A stretch of 7,922 nucleotides of DNA from NCBI GenBank assembly GCA_964401455.1, contig CAYNYI010000117.1, positions 1-7,922 of the forward strand, read 5' to 3'. The DNA is from CAYNYI01 sp964401455 (GTDB lineage Bacteria; Fibrobacterota; OXYB2-FULL-49-7; CAYNYI01). The position numbers were made by a program, and so were the translations under genes. The notes beneath the pieces were generated by a model that saw nothing but the letters and a program-made list of their open reading frames with translations, had not been told where the DNA came from and made no database searches. Shown piece after piece: positions 1-5,252 of the stretch; the stretch's first letter is position 1; the number at the start of each line of letters is the position of its first letter.

Positions 1-2
1 GG

Positions 3-386
3 GCGGAGAAGTTTAGAAAATTTGTAGTTGCCAACTACTTCGCATTTAAAATCACGGATTCAGGTTATAAAGAAATAAAAATGTTTCTGGGGTTTGAAGA
101 TTTATCGGCCAAGCATTTCCGCTCTGTCATCTCACATGTTCATTGGGTTTATTGCGCTTACATGCTTTTGAATGCGTCGCCACAGGGATTTCCTGCTGGG
201 ATGAAATCAATGGCGGAGAAACAATTGATGGTCAACAGAATCATCGAAAAAAAGGAGCTATCCGCCGTGAGCCAGCTTTTAACGCAGGCTAAAGGACCGC
301 AACGATTAAAATCCCTTATCCAGAAGGCTCTTAATGGTGGTAGTATTGTAGGAATTCCAGTTCTGTGCGGGTTCGCTGGGAGTTGA
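3..386 (+). CDS. C-terminal part of an IS4-like DDE transposase (5' end outside window)
   Basis: This frame is open from the left edge and stops at TGA 384-386, giving 127 residues; the ATG at 81 is internal, not the real start. The fragment carries a degenerate version of the IS4 signature Y-(2)-R-(3)-E-(6)-K: Y at 36-38, then F where R is expected (45-47), D where the catalytic E is expected (57-59), and K at 78-80, all at exact spacing. It is followed by GFEDLSAKHFRSVISHVHWV and YCAYMLL, resembling the LGLxDxQxRSxxxIxRHxxLVFLAYxLL stretch after the catalytic E in IS4/IS701-type transposases. The rest is a basic, helical tail. The changed R and E suggest a decayed or divergent enzyme. No inverted repeat is obvious just after the stop. 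Assignment rests on remembered family patterns, so the exact IS family is uncertain. Confidence 0.6.
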   Translation, partial: AEKFRKFVVANYFAFKITDSGYKEIKMFLGFEDLSAKHFRSVISHVHWVYCAYMLLNASPQGFPAGMKSMAEKQLMVNRIIEKKELSAVSQLLTQAKGPQRLKSLIQKALNGGSIVGIPVLCGFAGS

Positions 387-472
387 TTTCATTTTCATTT
401 AACATTTAAGTAAAATAGTTATGGTGCTTCCAGATTTTAACTCTTTTTAGATTTGCAGTAGAAAGATTCGAA

Positions 473-1165
473 ATGAGCCGAGTGCCCTCACGAAAAAGAA
501 TTAGAATAAAGTTAGGAGCGGACTCCAATCGCGACGCTATTCTGAATTGCTACCTGAATGAATACAATTCGCTCTCTGATGAAATCAAGATCCGTCTCAA
601 TTTTTCTCATAAATTATTAAATATTTTCATCTTAGTAATCGGTGCAATTCTTGCGGCTTTCGTCCAGATTTTTTTTGTTAGCGAAAGCAGTAATACGAGC
701 GTTTTTGAACTTATTATATTTATGACCCCACTTCTAACCGGACCACTTATAGCATTTTATATAGACAACCTAATGATGATATATAAAATAAGTAACTATC
801 TTAATAGTTACTTATTTATAAAAATTAGATCATTTCTCAATGAAGAAGGACTGTTTTGTTGGGACGATTACCATAAAAGATCCAGTATTAAGTTGTCATA
901 TGTGTCCGTTGCCAAAAATGTATTTTTTCTTATAATTTTGACTTTTCCAACTTTTTATTATCTCCCAAAAAAAACGGGCAAAAATTTGATCGATTTTTTT
1001 CTAAATTTCCCCGATGCAATTCAGGACTTTTTAGCAGTTTGTAATGATTTCGAAGCAGTTATTTTTTTCTCTAATTGTTTTATTATTTTAGTGGTTTTTG
1101 TTTTCTCAGCATTGAACATATCGATTTTTCTAAGAAAAAAGAGTTTTGTTGCTATTAACGATTGA
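473..1165 (+). CDS. Uncharacterised four-helix membrane protein
   Basis: I do not recognise this 230-residue protein. A basic N-terminus (SRKRIRIK, residues 6-13) is followed by a polar helix-like stretch (about 20-45, with EYNSLSDEIK) and four hydrophobic segments at roughly 48-69, 77-103, 146-164 and 194-220, with a basic end to the last (LRKKS). It should therefore sit in the inner membrane. No cleavable signal peptide, catalytic motif or known domain is visible. The pattern of an EYxxLxxEI helix leading straight into a first membrane span recalls a loose group of small multipass hypothetical proteins, but this is only an impression. The gene is much richer in A+T than the operon at 1635 onward, with many runs of T, suggesting separate acquisition. 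The ATG at 473 is preceded by a weak purine stretch (GAAAG, 461-465). It stands alone between the transposase remnant and a repeat-rich gap. A strong palindrome lies within it at 786-817. Confidence 0.75.
   Translation: MSRVPSRKRIRIKLGADSNRDAILNCYLNEYNSLSDEIKIRLNFSHKLLNIFILVIGAILAAFVQIFFVSESSNTSVFELIIFMTPLLTGPLIAFYIDNLMMIYKISNYLNSYLFIKIRSFLNEEGLFCWDDYHKRSSIKLSYVSVAKNVFFLIILTFPTFYYLPKKTGKNLIDFFLNFPDAIQDFLAVCNDFEAVIFFSNCFIILVVFVFSALNISIFLRKKSFVAIND
786..817. repeat. Near-perfect palindrome inside the membrane-protein gene
   Basis: AAATAAGTAACTAT (786-799) and ATAGTTACTTATTT (804-817) are exact reverse complements, separated by the 4-nt loop CTTA. If A785 is bulged, three more pairs (TAT 782-784 with ATA 818-820) extend the stem. 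The palindrome is in frame and encodes part of a segment just after the second membrane span (around ISNYLNSYLF). A perfect 14-bp stem with a tight loop in coding DNA is unlikely to be only codon choice. It could be an operator-like site, an mRNA hairpin, or a scar of a small palindromic insertion. Confidence 0.8.
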
Positions 1166-1233
1166 TCACATATGGGATGGAAAAAATTCTGGCATCTTTA
1201 CCACAAATTTTCTCGAGATATATCCGCTATGGT

Positions 1234-1253
1234 GGGACCAAGCTAACTTGTTG
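1234..1253 (+). repeat. Repeat copy A (CCAAGCTAACTTG core)
   Basis: The sequence GGGACCAAGCTAACTTGTTG shares the exact 13-mer CCAAGCTAACTTG (1238-1250) with the reverse complement of copy C (1578-1590). Relative to copies B and C it lacks the extra GGG between GGGAC and CCAAG. It may be the outer end of a larger element of about 370 bp bounded by copies A and C, or a solo end left by an older event. Confidence 0.6.
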
Positions 1254-1341
1254 ATATAATAATAAAGAAATGCCAAAGTCTAATAAGTATAAGCCTTAAA
1301 TATACGCTTTTACCGTCGGATTAACTTTGAAAACCTATTTT

Positions 1342-1365
1342 ATTGAAATAGGGATTGAAATAGGG
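1342..1365 (+). repeat. Tandem 12-bp duplication
   Basis: ATTGAAATAGGG occurs twice back to back (1342-1353 and 1354-1365). The second copy runs directly into repeat copy B, sharing its first GGG. The arrangement could be a replication-slippage product or a flanking duplication made during insertion. With only two units and no spacer, it is not a CRISPR. Confidence 0.7.
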
Positions 1366-1604
1366 ACGGGCCAAGTTAACTTATTAGAAAAATTTGCTAT
1401 TAACAATAATTTGCCCTAATATGGGCGCTATATTGTACTTTTAGATGCCCAAAAGTGCAATATAGCTATGGCGAGAACAAAATTGCGCTGATTCTATATC
1501 GATGGTTTTAGGGCCAAAAAGAGCGAAACAGACGCCGTAAGTAGTTATATTTGGAATTAAAAATTATAAAAATGCAGCAAGTTAGCTTGGCCCGATCCCG
1601 ACCC
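1363..1604. mobile_element. MITE-like element or decayed IS with terminal inverted repeats
   Basis: The left end (copy B, 1363-1387) begins GGGACGGGCCAAGTTAACTT. The right end (copy C, 1574-1604) reads, in reverse complement, GGGTCGGGATCGGGCCAAGC followed by TAACTTGCTGC. CGGGCCAAG-Y-TAACTT matches at 15 of 16 positions between the two. The interior of roughly 200 bp is AT-rich, has no transposase gene and contains a strong hairpin (1427-1466). Short length, inverted ends and no coding capacity are the marks of a MITE moved in trans by a full-length relative. I see no clean target-site duplication; the flanks contain only a loose match (ATTGAAATA on the left, ATTGAATA on the right). The exact borders are therefore uncertain, and copy A may mean the true element starts at 1234. 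Confidence 0.5.
1427..1466. repeat. 16-bp hairpin inside the MITE-like element
   Basis: GCTATATTGTACTTTT (1427-1442) faces AAAAGTGCAATATAGC (1451-1466) across the 8-nt loop AGATGCCC. The only non-Watson-Crick position is a T/G, which would be a G-U pair in RNA transcribed from the + strand, so the RNA stem would be complete on that strand. The loop GCCC (1447-1450) could also pair with GGGC at 1423-1426 just outside the stem. There is no T-run directly after it, so a simple intrinsic terminator is unlikely. It may be a structural part of the element or a folded non-coding RNA. Confidence 0.7.
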
Positions 1605-1624
1605 GTAATTGAATAACAATTGAC

Positions 1625-1628
1625 AAGG
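1625..1628 (+). promoter_or_regulatory. Ribosome binding site of vsr
   Basis: AAGG lies six bases before the ATG at 1635. It decides the start: the in-frame TTG at 1620 has no such site and would add five residues that the Vsr family lacks. Starting at 1635 makes the residue numbering of the first half coincide with that of E. coli Vsr. Confidence 0.6.
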
Positions 1629-1634
1629 CAACAA

Positions 1635-2069
1635 ATGACGGATGTTCATGACAAAAAAACCCGCAGCTATAATATGAGCCGAATCAGGTCCAAGAACACA
1701 AAGCCTGAAATAATAGTGCGTAAATATTTATTCTCCCAAGGTTTCCGTTACCGTCTTCATGATAAAAAACTGCCCGGAAAACCTGATTTAGTTCTGCCAA
1801 AATTCCGGACTGTTATTTTTGTGCATGGTTGCTTCTGGCATGGTCATGAAGATTGCAGGTATTTTGTGGTGCCGAAGACCAACCCTGAATGGTGGCTTCG
1901 CAAAATAAACCGAAACAGGGAGCTTGATAAAAAAAACGCTCTCGAGCTTGCCAGGCTGGGATGGCAGGTGATTACAATTTTCGAGTGCGAACTGAAAAAC
2001 GGTAAATCAACAAAAACACTGCAAGACGTGATCGGACGAATAAAACAAAGTGGAAGTAAAAATAATTGA
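1635..2069 (+). CDS. vsr: Very short patch repair (Vsr-type) DNA mismatch endonuclease
   Basis: This 144-residue protein belongs to the Vsr family, which nicks 5' of the T in T:G mismatches left when a 5-methylcytosine deaminates. From the ATG at 1635 it opens MTDVHDKKTRSYNMSRIRSK, the family's N-terminal DNA-contact and metal-proximal region, then E25. PGKPD places the catalytic aspartate at D51. VHGCFWHGH supplies H64, C66, H69 and H71, and C74 and C118 complete the likely zinc site. E. coli numbering for D51, H64, C66, H69 and H71 coincides. Position 63 is V, where E. coli has T. The C-terminus is about 12 residues shorter than E. coli Vsr (156). The gene precedes and overlaps the cytosine methyltransferase by 20 nt, pointing to coupled expression and a shared target sequence. 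In this operon type a Vsr-like protein could repair methylation damage or serve as the cutting enzyme; the sequence does not decide. Confidence 0.95.
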   Translation: MTDVHDKKTRSYNMSRIRSKNTKPEIIVRKYLFSQGFRYRLHDKKLPGKPDLVLPKFRTVIFVHGCFWHGHEDCRYFVVPKTNPEWWLRKINRNRELDKKNALELARLGWQVITIFECELKNGKSTKTLQDVIGRIKQSGSKNN

Positions 2070-3690
2070 CATATTTGCCGGCCCCGGCGGATTGGGCGAA
2101 GGATTCAGCGGTTTCCGGGATCCGGTAACAAACCAAAAAATTTTTGAAGTTGTCCTTTCCGTGGAAAAAGAGCGATATGCCCATCGAACACTTACACTGA
2201 GAAGCTTTTACCGCCAGTTCAGAACCGATAATACTCCTGGGGATTATTATCGGTTCTTAAGGGGGGAAATCACAATAGAAAGGCTGTATGAAAAATGGCC
2301 GGAGGAAGCTGAAAAGGCTATGAAAAAAACCTGGAAGGCTGAGCTGGGTGAAGGGAAAAATGCCGTTTCCAGCGCGATGGTGGATAAAAGAATTAAAGAA
2401 ACTCTTAATGATTCAACAGACTGGATTTTAATCGGAGGGCCGCCCTGCCAGGCATATTCAGTAGTGGGGCGATCCCGCCGACGGGAAAGCATGCTGGATG
2501 CGACAAAAGATGAACGGGTAGGGCTCTATAAGCAATACTTAAGAATTCTGGCTGTGCATTGTCCGCCCGTATTTGTGATGGAAAATGTAAAAGGATTATT
2601 ATCAGCCCAAACAAAAGAAAGCCCTGTTTTCAAAAGTATCCTGAAAGATCTTTCAGACCCCGTTGAAGCTTACATCACGGAATACGGCGACAGCGATGCA
2701 AAGCCTGACTGTCCGGGATACCGTATTTACGCCATGGCCGCAGAGCCCCGGTATTATGATGCCGAAAAAACTCCCGTTTTCAGGCAGAATGATTTTATCA
2801 TCTATACTGAAAAACACGGAATACCCCAGAGCCGGCACCGGGTTATTCTGCTTGGCATCCGGGAAGATCTGGATCTTGAGCCCGGAATTCTTCCTGAGGA
2901 AGAGAGAATTGAGCTGGGCCGGGTTTTGGAAGGTTTGCCGGAATTAAGAAGCAGCCTTTCAAAGGTGAAAGACAGCGAAAAACTGTGGAAAAGCGTTTTG
3001 AGCCAAATTCTGGAGCCCGGCATACTGGATGAAACTGACAAAGATATCAGAAAAGAAATAAAGCAACAGCTTAAAATAATCAGCCGCCGCAGTAACGATA
3101 CCGGTGCTGAGTTTCTTCCGTCTGATAATATCAGTATTGGATACAGGCCGGACTGGTTTCTGGATGATTGGTTAAAGGGTGTATGCAATCATACGGCAAG
3201 AGGCCATATGGAGCGCGATTTGCTCCGTTATCTTTTTGTGGCCAGCTTTGGAAAGGTGAAAAAACGGTCTCCGAAACTTGTTGATTTCCCTTCCGGTTTA
3301 TTACCAGTTCATAAAAATGTTCAGGATAGCATTACAGGAAAAAAATTTGATGACAGGTTCAGGGTTCAGTTATCAGATGAGCCCTGTAAAACGATTACCA
3401 GTCATATTTCCAAAGACGGACATTACTATATTCATCCCGATCCTTTTCAATGCAGAAGTTTTACCGTAAGAGAAGCAGCACGAGTTCAGACATTTCCGGA
3501 TAATTATTATTTCTGCGGTCCGCGGACGGCACAGTTTGCTCAGGTGGGAAATGCTGTTCCCCCCTTACTAGCAAATAAAATCGCGGGAATAGTGAATAAC
3601 CTGTTTGAAAATATACGGCACCGGAAAAGTGAAGACAGAAAAAGAAACTGTTTTTCCAAAAGTATACAACTGACACTCCGGTTTAACTGA
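2050..3690 (+). CDS. DNA (cytosine-5) methyltransferase
   Basis: This 546-residue enzyme transfers a methyl group from S-adenosylmethionine to C5 of cytosine in DNA. Motifs appear in canonical order: I, IDIFAGPGGLGEGF (6-19, SAM binding); IV, GGPPCQAYS with catalytic C133; VI, ENV at 178-180; VIII, QSRHR at 260-264; IX, REAARVQTFPD at 474-484; X, QVGNAVPP at 498-505. The target-recognition region lies between VIII and IX (about 270-470), including NHTARGHMERDLLRYLF and TSHISKDGHYYIHPD, which I associate with the Vsr-linked subgroup. It is longer than the minimal family (about 330-420), with an insert of roughly 85 residues between motifs I and IV. The start is GTG at 2050: an in-frame TAA sits at 2041-2043 and the next methionine (M91) would remove motif I. 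The start lies inside the vsr end, so translation is probably coupled; the ribosome binding site is weak. The recognition sequence cannot be read from the protein. Confidence 0.96.
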   Translation: MEVKIIDIFAGPGGLGEGFSGFRDPVTNQKIFEVVLSVEKERYAHRTLTLRSFYRQFRTDNTPGDYYRFLRGEITIERLYEKWPEEAEKAMKKTWKAELGEGKNAVSSAMVDKRIKETLNDSTDWILIGGPPCQAYSVVGRSRRRESMLDATKDERVGLYKQYLRILAVHCPPVFVMENVKGLLSAQTKESPVFKSILKDLSDPVEAYITEYGDSDAKPDCPGYRIYAMAAEPRYYDAEKTPVFRQNDFIIYTEKHGIPQSRHRVILLGIREDLDLEPGILPEEERIELGRVLEGLPELRSSLSKVKDSEKLWKSVLSQILEPGILDETDKDIRKEIKQQLKIISRRSNDTGAEFLPSDNISIGYRPDWFLDDWLKGVCNHTARGHMERDLLRYLFVASFGKVKKRSPKLVDFPSGLLPVHKNVQDSITGKKFDDRFRVQLSDEPCKTITSHISKDGHYYIHPDPFQCRSFTVREAARVQTFPDNYYFCGPRTAQFAQVGNAVPPLLANKIAGIVNNLFENIRHRKSEDRKRNCFSKSIQLTLRFN

Positions 3691-3771
3691 CAAAACAACA
3701 GCCCGGTTTTTTGTTATAAATTTTCTTTAAAATTTTCAGCAATTGTACATTGCGGAAACGGGTAAAAGAAA

Positions 3772-5247
3772 ATGATCGATTATGAAAAAATAGAATCTGC
3801 ACCTGCAGAGCCTGAAGCAAGCTCTATGATAGAAACATTCCGGGCTATCGGTTATTCTGTTGAGAGAGCGGTTGCAGATCTTATCGACAACTCTGTGGCA
3901 GCCGGTGCAAAAAACATATGGATCAGTTACCACTGGAAAGGGCCTGAAACCGTTTTTTCAATAACCGATGACGGGCATGGAATGAACGATGAAGAATTAA
4001 TTCAGGCAATGAAGCCCGGGAGCATCAACCCGCTTGAAGAGCGCCATGAAACAGATCTTGGAAGATTCGGGCTCGGATTGAAAACAGCTTCTTTCTCTCA
4101 GTGCAGAAAATTTACAGTACTTTCCAGGAAAGAGAATACAGAAGCCTGCTACTGGTGCTGGGATCTGGATTATGTAAACCGTGAGAAGAAATGGAAGGTG
4201 ATCAGACTCTGTCCTGAAAAGGAGCATTTTATCGATAAACTTAATGAGATGCGACACGGAACCATTGTTATATGGTGGGATATTGACAGGCTGACTGCGG
4301 ATACTCGGGCAAACGATGAAAAGGCGAAGGAAAAATTTTTTATCACAATGGAAAATGTCAAAAAACATCTGTCCATGGTTTTTCATCGGTATATTGATGA
4401 TGGTTTCAATATTTTTTTTCGGGGCAGGCGGATCGAATCCTGGGATCCTTTTATGGTGGGTTATGAGGGGCTTCAGGTAAAACCCGAAACAGTGCTGGAA
4501 AACGACCGGATAAGGATCAAGGGCTTCGTGCTTCCGCACCGCTCAAAACTGACCGCAGAAGAATACAACTACGGAAAGGGTCCGCGCGACAACTGGACTT
4601 CACACCAGGGGTTCTATGTATACCGGAACCGGCGGCTTCTGGTAGCCGGAGACTGGTTGGGTATGTTTAAAAAGGAAGTCCATTATGATCTGTGCAGGAT
4701 CCGCATTGATCTTCCTAATAATATGGACGAGGACTGGCAGATTGATATTAAAAAATCGGTGGCCAGGCCGCCTGCAAGGCTAAAGGAAGCAATCCTTTCA
4801 GTGGCAAAAGAAGTAAGGGCTCAGGCCGTAGAGGTTTACCGGCACAAGGGAAAAGTTGTAAAAAGAAGACTGCTTCAAAATGAATTTTATCCTCTCTGGG
4901 AAGAAAGAACCCGGCATGGTAAAAGGTTCTACAAACTTAACCGCAATCATCCGGTTATAAAAGAGTTGCTGGAAAATGCCGACGGTTTTTCATCACAACT
5001 GGAAAAAACCTTTCAGTTTATAGAGGAGACCGTACCTGTGCCGCTTATTACTCTTCAGGAAAATGAAAATGAAAAACCCCACGGCCAGCCGTTTGAAGGG
5101 AAAAATCATGATGCAATCAGAGAGACTATAATTGCCATGTACAATAATTTGATATCACAGGGAAAATCAAATGAACAAGCCAAAAGCCTGATCATGAATA
5201 TTGAGCCTTTCAATTTTTATCCGGAATACATTGAACATTTGAAGTGA
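3772..5247 (+). CDS. GHKL (MutL/MORC/HSP90-like) ATPase of a restriction-modification system
   Basis: This 491-residue protein has the Bergerat ATP-binding fold near its N-terminus. The N box is AVADLIDNSVAAGA (33-46, with N40), the G1 box DDGHGM (66-71), and the G2 box GRFGLGLKTAS (97-107). The usual N-box catalytic glutamate is D36. After an S5-like middle region comes WQIDIKKSVARPP, with K327/K328 as candidates for the lysine that reaches the gamma phosphate. The C-terminal third is charged and mostly helical, without a recognised nuclease domain. In related ATPases, ATP binding drives dimer closure and clamping or remodelling of DNA. Linked to a cytosine methylase and a Z1 helicase, it fits the MORC/MutL-like ATPases of predicted restriction-modification operons. 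The ATG at 3772 is the first possible start, since an in-frame TAA lies at 3763-3765. The 81-nt gap before it is the widest in the operon; it is AT-rich but shows no convincing promoter or terminator. Confidence 0.92.
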   Translation: MIDYEKIESAPAEPEASSMIETFRAIGYSVERAVADLIDNSVAAGAKNIWISYHWKGPETVFSITDDGHGMNDEELIQAMKPGSINPLEERHETDLGRFGLGLKTASFSQCRKFTVLSRKENTEACYWCWDLDYVNREKKWKVIRLCPEKEHFIDKLNEMRHGTIVIWWDIDRLTADTRANDEKAKEKFFITMENVKKHLSMVFHRYIDDGFNIFFRGRRIESWDPFMVGYEGLQVKPETVLENDRIRIKGFVLPHRSKLTAEEYNYGKGPRDNWTSHQGFYVYRNRRLLVAGDWLGMFKKEVHYDLCRIRIDLPNNMDEDWQIDIKKSVARPPARLKEAILSVAKEVRAQAVEVYRHKGKVVKRRLLQNEFYPLWEERTRHGKRFYKLNRNHPVIKELLENADGFSSQLEKTFQFIEETVPVPLITLQENENEKPHGQPFEGKNHDAIRETIIAMYNNLISQGKSNEQAKSLIMNIEPFNFYPEYIEHLK

Positions 5248-5252
5248 AGCCT

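Larger units (their letters stand above)
1166..1634. other. Gene-free, AT-rich region with mobile-element-like repeats
   Basis: No reading frame worth annotating lies between the membrane-protein gene and vsr. The stretch instead contains repeated blocks with the core CCAAGYTAACTT at 1234-1253, 1363-1387 and (inverted) 1574-1604, a tandem 12-mer at 1342-1365 and a hairpin at 1427-1466, each listed separately. The promoter for the vsr operon is expected here, but I cannot identify a convincing pair of -35 and -10 boxes at correct spacing. No clear terminator follows the membrane-protein gene. Confidence 0.6.

Noticed and set aside
1172..1246. A 24-codon frame starting MGWKKFWHLYHKF just after the membrane-protein gene
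   Set aside because: No ribosome binding site, very short, and it ends inside repeat copy A; chance is the simpler explanation.
1342..1365. Two ATTGAAATAGGG units as a degenerate CRISPR
   Set aside because: The units are directly adjacent with no spacer and only two copies.
1620..1625. A perfect TTGACA hexamer before vsr, as a -35 box
   Set aside because: No -10 box occurs at 16-18 nt; the TATAAT at 1668-1673 is about 42 nt away and inside vsr.
3691..3771. Terminator or internal promoter between the methyltransferase and the GHKL ATPase gene
   Set aside because: The only pairing (ACAAAA with TTTTGT around 3690-3714) is weak and AT-only, and no -35/-10 pair with proper spacing is visible.
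3997..4539. A 180-codon frame on the - strand
   Set aside because: It lies wholly inside the GHKL ATPase gene, whose motifs are unmistakable, and shows no recognisable family pattern.
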